DNA of 64,000 bases from Thuidium tamariscinum (lineage: Eukaryota > Streptophyta > Bryopsida > Hypnales > Thuidiaceae). Numbering within the stretch: position 1 is the stretch's first letter; each line of letters opens with the position of its first letter. The notes under the pieces are model-generated. The model was not told the origin of the DNA. It made no database searches and worked only from the letters and a program-made list of their open reading frames with translations. The DNA lies in contig OX344753.2 of assembly GCA_947034885.2 (NCBI GenBank), positions 19,096,001-19,160,000 of the forward strand, written 5' to 3'. The position numbers and the translations under genes were made by a program. Positions 12,801 through 26,200 of this stretch are shown here, one piece after another.

Positions 12801-15800
12801 CCCGTTGCTTCATTGCGTTTGAAGACCATATTTAGACCTGTCATGTGATTAACTCTCTGCCTTGTTTCCTTTTTGTTGCACTGTTCTTTGCAGGTTCTCG
12901 AACACCCGCAAAATGTGATTTATGGACGTGTAATTCGAGGCAATATTTCATTAACGGAGGCTTCCAGAGGCAAGAAATTGGAGGATGGGTCCTTCCTGAA
13001 ACCTGACGTTGCTCTGTGTAGCAGGCTGTGGTTGGGCTTGCAAAATGAAGTCTGTGCTCTTCTTGATAGTACCACCGGTACTCTCCTCACTAATCGCACT
13101 CAGAATTTGTTAATATTACTTTGTCGTGAGTGTGCTTATCTGCTGTCAATTGTTATATGCTAATGCTCAGGCATCATTTTACATTGTGAAGAATTTCTTA
13201 GCTGAGAATCGGGTTCCTTGTTGATCCTCTGGACCTATTGTTGAGTGGCCTGTCATGTTCAAGCCTTTATGTTTGCCAACAGAGAATTTGAGGCGTGTTC
13301 TATGTTTGTGGATGTTATCAGCAACTGGCCTGGGAAAAGATCAGCAAACTGGAGGCATTCGGCAGCTGCTGGAGAAGAAGGAAGGGCTCTTCCGCATGAA
13401 TATGATGGGTAAACGTGTTAATTATGCGTGCCGATCTGTCATTTCACCAGATCCCTATATTGCCGTGAATGAAATTGGTATTCCGCCTTATTTTGCGACA
13501 CGTTTAACATACCCTGAGGTAACCATAAATTCCTTTGTTTTTGGTTGATGAAACTATTCGAGCTTGCCATGCAAGCGTACTCGTACGAATAAATTGCCGC
13601 AAATATATGTAAATATAGTAATGTTGTATAAAACATGAGATTTTTTTAAACTAAGCCAATCGTGTTTATGTTTGTGGTATCAATCTACATTGCCGTTTTA
13701 TAAATATTAGAGATGACAGCAAATAATAGCGTTGCGCAACTTGTGTTCAGAGAGTGACACCCTGGAACGTACACCAAATGAGAGAGGCAGTCGAGAATGG
13801 TCCCCACGTGCACCCTGGTGCAACTCATGTAGAAGATGAATCGGGACGAATCATCGGTTTGGATAAACTTGCAAATCATAAGCGCACTGCTCTCGCCAAA
13901 ACGCTTCTCTCAACTCCCGGAATGGCAGTCAGGGGTACGAGTGTTGACGCAGGCAGATCGGTTGGGAAGACGGTGTATAGGCATCTGCGAGATGGGGATG
14001 TGTTGCTGGTCAATCGCCAGGTGGGCAAATCTTTTAGCTTGAACTATAGATGATCAGAGTGAATGCTTGATTGTTTTTGAAAACTTGTTAATTCCTTATT
14101 CTGTCCTTACTAGTCGAGTATTCACGTTCTTACGAAGTTGATAAGAAACCAATTGCTTAAATCCGGGTAGAAGTGCTTTCTGATCTCAAGGGGACCCTCA
14201 AGATTCTTCACTTTAACGACTAATGTTCCCTATTGTGGCCACAATTTCTTATCTGATGCCTTGGAGGGTTAAGGAATTTTTTCCACCTGTGGAGCAACAA
14301 CATACAAAGTAATAGAAATTGGAATTATAGTTTCTGACAATGCATGAATCTGCAATGAGTTTTTGAAGTGATCTGCCCTTCACCTATACGTGGCACTAGG
14401 TCCCCCGCAAACCCATCGCTCCAAAGCCGACAAAATGCAAAAATGCACTTGTAGAGATCATCTGACGAATTTAAAATTGTCGCATTATTTCCCAAATGGT
14501 TACAATGTCGAGATCCTAAAATGGCCGTATTTGATTTTGTAGACTCAAATAGTAATTGGCCCTATTGGGATACTAAGTCACTCCTAAGCCGTCCCTTGCA
14601 CTCCTCAAAAGCCCTGCTGTCCCATTCCGAGAGTGAGCACAACAGTCTGGTGGCCACAATTGGGTGGCTTACCTTAAATCTCCTTGCGTGATTTTGATTT
14701 TTTGTTCCTGTGGTACCCCTCCCGACATTGAGTACTTGACTTTTCTTTTCTCCTGTTAAACAGCCAACACTGCACAAACCAGGAGTGATGGCCCATAAAG
14801 CGCGAGTGTTGAAAGGAGAGAAGACTTTACGATTGCATTATGCCAACTGCAGGTTAGTCTTGTTAATAGGTGCTGGTCTAAGGCTTATACATGGCACATT
14901 GCGTTCAAATACATTCGCTTCTCTCGTAGTTTCTTCTTGTAGATTCCTTCACTAAATTCTGGGATTACCTTCCATATTGATTATGAGGAATTTCGGCTTG
15001 CAGTACTTACAATGCAGATTTCGACGGTGATGAAATGAATGTTCACTTTCCACAAGAGGAACTAGGACGAGCTGAGGCTTATGAAATTGTGAATGCGGAC
15101 CAACAATATGTTGTGCCCACTAGTGGCGACCCGATTCGTGGACTTATTCAGGTTCATGACTTTTCATACTTCTCTAAAGGGTGTTGGAGGTCGATAAGAA
15201 AACCTCTTGGTCTTTGAATTCTACAACTACCTTGTACGGCAATCAGATTTATGCTCAATGCGATAATTTATCGTTTATGAACTTGAGCTGACCTGGCGCT
15301 TGTCATTGTGTTCTTAGGATCACATTGTAAGTGCGACATTACTCACTAAGCGAGATACGTTCTTAAGTAAAGAGGAGTATCATCAGCTAGTTTACTCGGC
15401 ATGCGTTTCAATGAACGCTGCTAATTTCAAGCGAAAGAAAAATAATTTTGCTTTGAGTGTTATTGATCGAGAGCTCCCGATCATTCCTCTTCCTCCCACT
15501 ATCATGAAGCCTCAACCTATGTGGACTGGAAAGCAGGTAAGATTTTTAATCCATGGCAATTATACTCTCTTGCACAGCTTGGTGTTTATTATTTTAATTC
15601 ATCTTTCATACGTTGAAGATTATATTTGTCATGCTATGTTTTTCAGCTATGTAGACCGATATCTTCTGGTTACTGAACATGATGTGTTTCGCTGTGCCAA
15701 ACTTTTTGGTTTGGATTTCCTTACTTTTTTGGAATGATAATTTTGACCATTAAATTAAAAGTAGAGAATTGACTCTTGAATCTCTATTCATGGAATGGGA

Positions 15801-18800
15801 ACCTCCGCTTCTTCTACTGCGGCTTGCATATTTTTGGCGAAGATGCTCAGCATATAGTTGACAATGTTGCAGGTATTGACAACAGTTTTCAACCACATCA
15901 CTTATGGGTTGCCGCCTTTCACTTTGAAAGCGCCAATCAAGGTCTCTGGAGATTACTGGGGCAAGAATAGTGGCGAGCTTGAATTGATTGTGAAAGATAA
16001 TGAACTTGTCTGTGGAGTAGTTGACAAGGCTCAATTTGGAAAATATGGTATAGTACATACTTTCCAGGAATTGTATGGACCTGAGATGGCCGGGCGTTTG
16101 CTTTCCGTTTTCAGCCGACTCTTCACGGGCTATCTTCAGGTAAGCTTGTGCTGCTGGATTGAAACGACGATGAGCGGAGCTCTTCTATTGTTTCTTGGTC
16201 ATTTAGATCATGACGACACCATATCTACTGCCAATTTGAATTGTTAATTCTTCCAGCTTGTGTGTTAGTTTGCGTTATGTTCTATACAAGTGCAAAGGAA
16301 GTGATACCTCCTGTTTGGATTTTGTGGTGGGAAACAGATGCATGGATTTACTTGTGGATTTGGAGATCTTCTATTGATTCCTAAGGCTGAGAGATCAAGG
16401 CGTCAGAAGTTGAGGGAAACTGATAATCTAGGCAACAAAATCAATGCGCGCTTTGTAGGTGTTGATGAGGATGGAGGTAATTTGCTCATCCATTTTTAAA
16501 TTTTATCCCTGACTGACTGTGTCTTGATTGTAAGGAGATACACAAATCCCCGTGGTTTGGGTGGAATAGTGGACCATGTGGCTCAATTGTGTTGAATTTT
16601 CTTCATGTTGTTCTACTTTAACCGACTGCTACTCTGTAGGTATTTGCATGTTACATAGTGCAGAAATTGGTAACATCTGTAATATTGTCATGAGTGTAAT
16701 TCCCTTATTTGAACTATCTTGGTTTGATGGAAGCAGAGTTGAACTTGGAGCAAATTAGGGATGAAGTTGAGAAGAAAATGCAAAGCAAAGGAGAGGCTGC
16801 AAGCGCGCGGCTTGATATGCTCATGACCAGTGCCCTTAACCGCATTACTTCTGATATCAACAATACTATCTTCCCCAACGGCCTGATGAAGCCCTTTCCT
16901 GCTAACTGTCTTTCCCTGATGACCATCACTGGTGCCAAGGGAGGATTGGTAAGACCTCAGCTATCTTGACACATTCTGTTCTCTGTAACTATTAATAGTC
17001 GTGCCTACACTCTCATGATGTAGTTCACATATCGTTTAACTAAGATGCTCTTTGTGCATGACGCTGTCATGTATTACCATGATTTCTTGTTTGCTCTGAT
17101 GTTCTTGTGAACTCACCCATCACCACGATCTGGATTGCAGGTGAACTTTACCCAAATTTCTTCATTGCTTGGACAACAAGAACTTGAAGGCAAGCGTGTG
17201 CCTCGTATGAGTTCCGGGAAGACGTTGCCTTGTTTTCCTCCTTGGGACCCGAGTGCTCGTGCGGGAGGGTTCATCGGAGATCGCTTTTTGACTGGTCTTC
17301 GCCCGCAAGAATATTATTTCCATTGTATGGCAGGCCGAGATGGGTATTTAACGTCACCTTCCACGTTCTGTCTCCTGTTTACTATCGTTGATCGAACGAT
17401 TTCGAATTTAGGGCTTGTAATGGGTTCATCCGTCTCTTTCATAGTCTTAATCTCACTTAATATTAGACGAAATTATCGCTGTTAAGAAGCCTTAATAAAT
17501 ACCATCCAGCAGCAGATTGTCTGGCGTATGTATGCAGATGACTCACTGGGCGGACCTGGGTGGACCGACTGTATGTTTAGTATCTTGTTTAGTGTACATA
17601 GAATTCTGCCAATATTGTTGAGATGTTGAGATGTTTTGTATTGATGTTATAAAGGTTTTCATGCAGATTGGTTGATACGGCTGTGAAAACCTCTCGAAGT
17701 GGTTACTTGCAGAGATGTCTTATGAAGAACTTGGAGTCTTTGAAAATACACTACGATTATACTGTCCGTGATTCTGACGGGTCAATAGTTCAATTCCGTT
17801 ATGGGGAGGATGGCATTGATGTGACAAAGACAAGCCATCTGTTGAAGTTCGAACTATTGGCTGCTGTAAGCTTAGTATTATCAATTTGAACATTGTCTTA
17901 GTTAAGTATATCCGGCGTTTAATTAAGCTATGAAATTATGATGAATCACCGATGGCACTTTCTCTGTTCCTTACAAAGTCGATATGTGTTGCAGAACCAA
18001 GACCTCGTATCATTAAGGCTGGGAAAAGCCCAGATGGAGAGGCCTAGACAACGAAAGAAAAAACATAAACATGCAGCAGTAGAACATGAAGATCAGGTTG
18101 AGAATAAGGATGATCCAGCGACAGAAGAATCCCTCGAGGCTATGTCTAAGGCTTTTGAAGACAAGGTGGAGGGATTTATCGATAGTGGTACTAAAACAAA
18201 GGCAGACAAGAAGCGGTTGCATCTGAGAAGTCACAAAGCTAGGGAAGACTTTAGATATCTGATGTCGCTGAAATATGCTTCCAGTCTTGCTCAACCAGGT
18301 GAACCAGTTGGATGTCTTGCTGCGCAGTCAGTGGGAGAACCTTCAACTCAGATGACGTACGCAATTTTTTCTTCCCCTCTTTTTCTTTCAATTTGGAAAT
18401 TTGAGATTCCATTCTTTTCAATATCTTGCTCCAATACTGTTACCATTTCTGACGGAGTTCTTGATGTTGAGGATGAGATCATTTTTTGCTATCTGGAATT
18501 AACTAATATCTTTAAATCTCTAAGGTTTTTGTAGTATTTTCAAGCTCTGAATCTTCTTGATCCATGTGTCAATAATGTGCTGAATCTCTGCATTCTTGTT
18601 TTTATGTTCAGATTGAATACTTTCCATTTTGCGGGACGAGGAGAGATGAATGTGACTCTTGGTATACCTAGATTGCGAGAAATATTAATGACAGCATCAT
18701 CGGATATTTCCACACCTATCATGACCTGCCCTTTGTTGCTCGGGAAAACCAGGTAAATTTTCCATTTAATTCAACACTGCAGGTTCTGCATGTGATTGTC

Positions 18801-21253
18801 AAGTGCAAATCATTAAGTTACTGCCAGATGTTCCGTCAACTGTATCAAACACTTGACGCACTAGAAAAAACTGGTCAAGCTCCTAACTTGTACAAAAAAT
18901 TAGATTCATAAGTATCTATCTCTTTGAGCCCTCAAATCTACTAAGGACGACTACATAGCAGGTCATCATGAAAGTTTTGTGGATATTTAGCAACTTGAAA
19001 TTCATTTATTTGTTCTGTGAGGTATCCAATCCAAGATAGTTGTGAGTGCCAAACTTGCAAAGCGAATTCGAAGAGGAGTAGTTGCAAGCATTTCCTCGAG
19101 TCATTCATGGTGGTCACATTGATGAATGGTTCTCTTCGTTTACAGAGAGGATGCAGAGAGGCTTGCAACCAATTTGAGGAAGTTTCGTTTATTAGATTTC
19201 CTAGAAAATGTGGAGGTTGGAGAAGTTCCTTTTGCTATTCGAAACGGTCAACCCTCGAAGATTTTCAAGGTGCGGCTGAAAGTCTACCCGTCTCACCGGT
19301 ACCCGCCTCATTTAGATCTGGATATTGGAGAGATCGAGGATGTTGTTCGGGAACAATTTATTCCCAGGCTGATAAAGGAGATGAAGAAATCCTTCCAGTC
19401 AAGATCTGGAACGAGGAAAGAAGATATTATTCAAGTAGTTCAACGATCACAAACAGGAGAAGGAGCTGGAGCAGAAACTGTTGATAACGGTATGTGTACT
19501 TTTGTTTATTCTTCTTCGTATAGTTTTGATCGGTTAGTTGTATACACTCGAGTCTTTTCGGCTCACGTGTCCGATACTCTTCATTGACTCCTGCGATAAT
19601 ATCTGAGTGCTCTATGGTACTCTTCTGTGCCAGGTGCTGAAGATGGAGAAGAACGAAAAGGGGGAAAGAAGGGGATGGACGTGGACGTTGGGGAAACTCA
19701 AGAAGAGGAAGATGATGAAGACGGTGGTGATGAAGAAGGTGCAGATGCTGAGAAGCGAAGAGGTCAGGACAACGATGAGAGAGGATACGATGACGATGTG
19801 GATGACGCTGAGAAAGAGATCGCTGAGAAAACCAAAGAAAAAGATATGCAGGAACAGGTTTGATTTTTTTCGAGTCATTAGGATTGATTGAAGTTCCAAA
19901 TGTTCTAGTTTACTGAATACTTTTGAAGTCGAATTTGTTCAGGCCCCAAATGATGTTTTGTCCACCTTGATTGCTGTGGGATTCTATTAAATACTCATCG
20001 AGTTACTTGAACAGGCTGTTGATGGAGACGCCGGAGACGATGAGCAGGGAATGAAAGAGAATTTAGACAGAGATCATTTGTACGACGAGGACGATGAAGG
20101 AGCAGATATAGCCATGGTACCTCGGACACCAGATTTGCCAAGGAAAGATTCTGTAAAGAAAGTTTCTATTTCCAAGGGCCAAGGGTCACAGAAGGCGGTT
20201 GATGGGGCAGAATCTTTGACTGTCGATGGGAATGTGTTTGATATGCAGTTTACTGTGAAGTTGTCGACTCCCCATATTATCCTGGCTGAGGTAACCTGCT
20301 GACTAGTTGATGAATTTCCTGCTGTCCATTTGCAATGTGATGTTCCATTACTCGTTTATGATGAAGGTTCCTGTTGGAAAACCTAATCGAATTTCTGATC
20401 ACTCGATTAAAATGGATAAGATGCCTTGACTTTTTTGCACTGCATTGTTTTCCATGTGTTATATAAATGAACCTATACTCAAGAAATGCAGACAGATATT
20501 TAATGGAAGATTTTTTACACTCTATATCCTTGCAGATTGTAGAGAAGATAGCATCCCAGGTGTCTGTGCGAGCAGTGGCTGGAATTGAAAAATGTGCTGT
20601 GATCGACTTCAAGGGAAATTCCTCCAATCCTGCATTGCAGACAGATGGTGTCAACTTCGAGGGTATATGGACGCTCTCTGACGACCTTGACCTGAATCAG
20701 CTTACCACGAATAATGTGGCCTCCATGCTTAAGGTGGTGTCTACTTCTCGACTATTTACTGTGATTCTGTTGCTGATTGGGGATCCATAAGTATGAAAGT
20801 ATTGTAGACAGTATTTTCTTTTCCTGGAGACTCTGGCTATTGCTGTTTGGCGGATCTCTTTGTTTTTCACTCAAATGTCGTGTCTGCATTCAACTACAGG
20901 TTTACGGAGTAGAGGCATGCCGGGCCACTATCCTTTCGGAAGTGCAGGCTGTTTTTGGATCATACGGTATCTCAGTGAACCCCCGGCATTTGGCCTTGAT
21001 AGCTGACTTCATGACCTTTCAAGGCGGTTACCGGGCCTGTAACAGGTTGGGTATCAATTCAAGCCCATCGCCGTTCCTGAAAATGAGTTTTGAAACCGCC
21101 ACTGTGTTTCTTATGGACGCCACTCTGCAGAAGCATTCAGATTACCTGGAGTCGCCTTCCGCTAGGATTGTTATGGGGAGAATCGTTGAGATGGGAACGG
21201 GTTCATTTGACCTTCTACAGAACATTGATTCAATGATCGCAGCTCAAGGGTAA
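9815..21253 (+). CDS. NRPA1: DNA-directed RNA polymerase I largest subunit (24 exons, 1,726 aa)
   Basis: This is the catalytic A190-type subunit of nucleolar RNA polymerase I, which transcribes the 45S rRNA precursor. Exons: 9815-9841, 10101-10270, 10423-10582, 11315-11635, 11742-12026, 12436-12624, 12894-13077, 13322-13518, 13751-14020, 14764-14852, 15004-15151, 15318-15536, 15873-16139, 16338-16476, 16734-16948, 17141-17343, 17667-17865, 17995-18356, 18612-18752, 19146-19489, 19634-19857, 20015-20290, 20536-20733, 20900-21253. All junctions are GT..AG and the total (5,181 nt) stays in frame. Visible landmarks are the N-terminal zinc cluster (C67, C70, C77, H80), later CxxC pairs (CVFC, CQNC), the Mg-binding [10 protein letters not shown] at 634-643, the trigger-loop region ([19 protein letters not shown]), an acidic insertion in exons 20-22 typical of A190 jaws, and the C-terminal [20 protein letters not shown]. 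The length fits the family. The 9-codon first exon is chosen for its ATG, GTGAGT donor and phase, and is the least certain part. Exon 15 could start at 16,734 or 16,737. Confidence 0.95.
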
Positions 21254-21431
21254 ATAATGCACTGACTCTCTGGACTCATCAATTTCGCTTGGATTCATTG
21301 CAATGCTTAGTGTTTGCTGTGCAAATGAGGCATTATTGTCCTTGGCTGGCAAAGAGATCGGTTACCAAATTATATGTCCTTGATTCTGAGCAATAGGGAC
21401 TATTGCATTATTTGTGTAACATGGCTAGAAC

Positions 21432-21653
21432 AAGCGAGACCCTCACTTGAGGAGCAGAAAGCAGAAAGGGAAGAATTTTGACAATCTTCAACCTTTCTAT
21501 GACGCGGCTAAGAAACGGGCACAATAGAATGAAGATAATGCCTTGAAAGAGTTATATGAAGAGCGGCTTGCTAATGCACTGTAGAATGCAGAGTGTGACA
21601 TAGATCATAGTGACATCGAGTAGATGCAAAGAATCGTTCGATTCTTGAACTAG
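21432..21653 (+). pseudogene. coding relic broken only by TAG codons
   Basis: One frame reads as charged, helix-like protein for 74 codons, with fragments such as NFDNLQPFYDAAKKRAQ and NALKELYEERLANAL. It is interrupted by three in-frame TAG codons before the TAG at 21,651. CAG to TAG changes, as expected from cytosine deamination, would explain all three, but this is inference. The relic lies 180 bp past the NRPA1 stop. No family is recognised; it may be a gag- or transposase-like fragment, or a chance open frame. Confidence 0.3.
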
Positions 21654-22357
21654 TTTGCGCTTTTGAGCCTCTTCTGAACCTGACCCAAAATGCTGTTTTC
21701 AGAAGAGTCCTGACCTGTGGATCAGAGTCCCATGTTTTGGACAAAGTTGGGGTTAATTCCATCTTTGAACATGTTGGATACAGACAATCATATGATTAAT
21801 CCGTAAGGATGTTGAAAACATTTGAGCTCTTCTTGTTGAATATGATTGTGTTCTTAATACAACAGTGTATTTGACGGTGCTTCACAGGTCCAATTGGTGT
21901 GAAATTTTTTCTGAAAAATTCAAAGTTTTTTGACTGTGCTCTCTAATTTTCCAATGCACATGTACGAGAGAAATAGGCCGAACCGGTTCAATGTAAACGG
22001 ATACAGTGTTTGGGAGGGCGCCTCTTGTTGAGAAAAGTTCCGAATCCCTCCCCAATTTTTGCGTTACGTGGTAAAGGAAGTGGAGCACATGCCAATGATA
22101 TCTAAGAACAGTTGCATTTCTTTTCTGAAAATTCTCTGTACAGTACGTTGTTGTCCGATACTTGTACTTGATGAATAGAAGAGGAAGTGTAACGTAGATT
22201 CTTACAGGAGGATGTACTGCACATAAACATGTGGTTTTGGAGTCTGAGAATAGCCGGCGACCTCCACTTGTGTAGACAAGACTTTCAATCTTCAATGGTG
22301 ACATGTGGTCCGTATCCTTTGCCCTTCGTTCTTTCGTGAAGGACAAAGATTTCCCTT
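21654..22357. other. GC-moderate flank downstream of NRPA1, no gene assigned
   Basis: Base composition remains gene-like until about 22,350 and then drops sharply. A 154-codon open frame on the minus strand (21,882-22,346) has no recognisable motif, and its composition does not look protein-like. It may be the 3' flank of NRPA1 or the remains of a minus-strand exon. Confidence 0.3.
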
Positions 22358-23262
22358 TTAACCCCTAAAGTTTCAAGGCCATTTTTCTGCCAAAAACCGC
22401 TAGAAACTGTCATCTTTGTTGCATTCATCCTCCAAAGTAGAAAAAACATTTTTCCTAGAATCTAACCATGAATCTTGTACTTCATTTGTCTAAGATCATA
22501 TGGTAAAATTTCATGAAGTTTGACCGTATAGATTTGAAGATATTTAGCACTCAAAGTTGGAAAAAAAAGGTTTTTTGAACATTGTATAACAATTTCAGAT
22601 GACTTTGATTGTCAATTGTGAAAAGATTTTGCATTGTAGACTTTGAATTTTAAAAAATTTATGTTGAAGAATTGAGTCAAAATTCTAAAAGAAAAATTTC
22701 AAAGAAAAATGACTTGATTTTCATTCTTTAAAAAATTGTTAAATAGAAGTAGGTCTAAGATTGAACAAAAAAACAAATTTTAAATAGCTCTTAGATGGAA
22801 TTGAAGTACATAAGTCCAAATGGTGAGATTGTTCTAAAAATCATTTTTAACCTTGCCATACAATTTTTCAAAAAAAATTGTATAAATTACATTCAAAAAT
22901 GAATCCTATAAATTATTTTTCAAACAAGTAGCTTAGATTGCATGAAAAACAAGATTGTTCATAACTTTCTCATCACTTGTCCAAATAGAATGAATCAAAG
23001 CTTCACATGTATGAAAAAATGTAATATTTTAAGGGAAAAAATATAATTTTTTTTTTGCCATTTTGTGATTTTTTTTGGACTACCTAGTACCCACCGACCT
23101 CTATTTTCAGCTTATTGTGCCATAACTTTATATTCTTGAGAAGATTAAGTAATTTCCTACCTTCACAAAAGTTTCAAAAAATTATAATAAATATTGAGAA
23201 TGTACAAGCCTATCCAAAGTTACATTTTGGCCCTTGTAGGACCAATGGAACTTTATGAATTC
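22358..23262. mobile_element. TTAA-CCCC bounded repeat, copy with one intact end
   Basis: The left end is TTAACCCCTAAAGTTTC at 22,358. The right end, near 23,262, is decayed but matches the better-preserved right end at 36,045-36,052: both share TACAAGCCTAT, then TTTTG, then CAATGG. Internal sequence around 22,960-23,010 (CATAACTTTC, ATGAATCAAAG) matches 34,260-34,310. No transposase is visible. The family is a non-autonomous element with piggyBac-like ends. Confidence 0.5.
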
Positions 23263-26200
23263 AGGTAAGTGTATCCATACCCAATTAATTAATCTTAGAG
23301 CTCCAGCATCAACTTTCTAGAGGATGTACAAATTGAAATCCAAATTTCTTTGTCATTACAACTTGGATGAAAGTCATCCTAGTTTTTAGAGATTCTTTAT
23401 GGAGTTGTAATCCTATCTAAGAGTTGGATTTGGTAATACTAGAGAAACTATTTTTCTAAAATTACAAATATGGAAGTATGTCAAGTGGTTGACTTGGATT
23501 GACTCTAGTTCAAATTTGGAATTGCAAAAATGAGGTCATAGAATCAAAAAACATAAAATTTTAAAAAAAATCACTATATCAAGAGAACTTCATTTCAAAT
23601 CCTTTCCAACAAAATTCACTCAAAAATTGACATTATTTTGCTTGTAATTGAATTTTGAACAAATTTTGAATTTTTCCTTTCAAAATTTATAGAGAAATAT
23701 TGGTGATAGCATTGGCAAATCTAAATGTGTAGATGGAATCTAGAATTCAAACTCTACAACTTTTATTTGCATTTCAATTCCTAAATATGCTTCCAAATAG
23801 CTTTTTATAATGATTTTTTTGAAATCATCAATTTTGGAGATGAATCTCAACACGTAGGGTTTAAATGTCAAGGCAAATATTTTGTGTCTAGTGAATGACA
23901 AAGAATCTTCTCTTGTAGGACAAAAGTACAACTATTTATCTTCAGTATTAGGGGAGAAAGGAGATATCTTCTATAGTACTTTGACTTCCAATGTGAACAT
24001 TTGGCTTATTCAAAGTAGATGATGTCACACAATATCAAAATATATGATTTCTAGAGTCGTTAGTCCACCTTTCTAGGGTTAATGGATTTTGCAATAGATC
24101 ATGAGCAATATGTAGTCATATAGAAAAATAGGAAATATGGAGATTGCAAATTTTTGATAATTTTATTTGAAAAATTGAAAGTACTATGAACTTTGGGAGC
24201 CAATAGCCAATGTACTAGTACTTAGATTCTTCTACTTCGAATCATTGAAGAACTACTTCTCACTCATTACTTTTTGCTTTTGTGCTCACTACTTTGGGAC
24301 ATTTGTCATGACCCTATTGGTCCCAACTTTGAAAAGAAGAAGAAAATCACATTCTAAGCTTTGGTTGGAAAATAGATCTAGCCTAGGTTGGAAATAGTGA
24401 ACTCTACAAGTTGGATATGGATCAAGGTTGACAATGGATAAACTTACCTTAAGTTAGACATGCTTGATATGAGTGCTTTTTACAAGGGGATTAGTTTGTA
24501 AAATAGAACCATCCATAACCAATCATTTAAGGTATTCTAGACATAATCTGCTGCATTGTAAGGCAAAGCAAATATTTTAGAGGTGCAATGATAGAAATGA
24601 TGGGGGTTGTAAGAACTTTGGTAATTTTATTGCATGAATTGAAATTCCTATAAAATTTGAAAGGTAAAAAACTTTTTAGACCCATAGCCAATCTTTGGAC
24701 TCCTTTAATTCCAATCATTCAAAAAAATACTTTCCCACTCACTACTTCCTACTTTCTTGCACACTACTTTGAGACATATGTTATGAATTTGACATGAACA
24801 ACATTTGATATATGCAACAAGTTCCTTACTCTAACTTCAATCTAACCTTATCTATTTAAATCAATTGCCACAAGTTCTTGAACTGCATTTCAATTGTATC
24901 CATTCCAAATTGCAAGTTGGTAAACCCTAACATCACGAAGAAAAGCTCCTTCTAACCAACAACTCCAAGCAATAGCAACAAATGCAATCAAGACTTCATC
25001 ATATGCTTTGTTGCACGCTAAGAGACCAACTCCTCAACGTCAAGGAGAATGTCACATGTAGCAGCTCTAATCTCTAATTTGCTCTAAAAATTCCAAAACT
25101 TTACAAACTAATCAAAAAGTATTAGGACTAGCTTCACAAAGTCAAGTTGCCATCCATTGAACCTAACATTAGAGAAAATATGGACTTTTTGGAGGGCCGC
25201 TAAGAAGTGTTGAAGGGGATCTTTTAGATAACATTTATTTCCCCTTTACAAATTTTTTTTGCCTATTGTCGCCCATGTCAATTTCGCAATTGTCAGTGCA
25301 TTGAATTGCAAAGAACCATTAGTTAAATGGAGGAGCGTGTGATAGTTATCCTTCACTGATAGATTAGGAATTAAAAAAGGCAAGAAACTCATACATACCC
25401 AAGATATTCACACAAGCTGACGCACCTCTATCAGAGATTCCGCCCTTTCCGTAGCTCCATAGGGCTGTGTATATAGACTGGTTTGTCAAACTTTGGCAGC
25501 CCTCCAGAGAGTTTATATTTTTTCTAATGAGGATTCCAAATTAGAAAGGACATCCCTCATTTCATAGTCTTTTGAGAGAATTTGAAATTATTGTGAACTT
25601 TTGAAGAAGAATTGAAGCAAAATTTCATATCAAATACAAAATAAACTTATAAAATTAAAAAATTTCACCATGCTGAGGTAAAAATTGTATTGTAGAATAT
25701 CATAGTGTAAATCATATTTTTTCATAAATATTCTATGATTTTGAAACTCTATAAAGTAAGATAATATGGAAAAAGATCAAATAGCTATAATATAAAATAT
25801 AGAATTTCAAATTTTTTGTAAAATTCAAATTGGATTAGAAACTAAATATGAAAAGTGCATTATATTGCTTCAATTGGATGCTAATTCAAAATAGATGCTT
25901 GAAAGTAGAAATCAAAATCCCTATTTAGTATAGTGGAGTTAAATTTATAAAAAATTATTATTATGATGAAAATTTAGATGGAAAAAAAATTGGCCAAAAT
26001 ACAATACCATCCATGGTAATCCCTAGATTTTCCATTTGTGTAGGAAAGTCAAAAGCTATTGCAAGGAAATGAAATCCAAGGCAACATTCATTGAAAAGAA
26101 ATTCAATTAGTTCTATCATTAAAATGTTAATGAAAGAATGTTTAATTACTAGCTAGATGCCTTTTTGAAATCATCCAAAGGATACAAAACAGTGTCCTAT

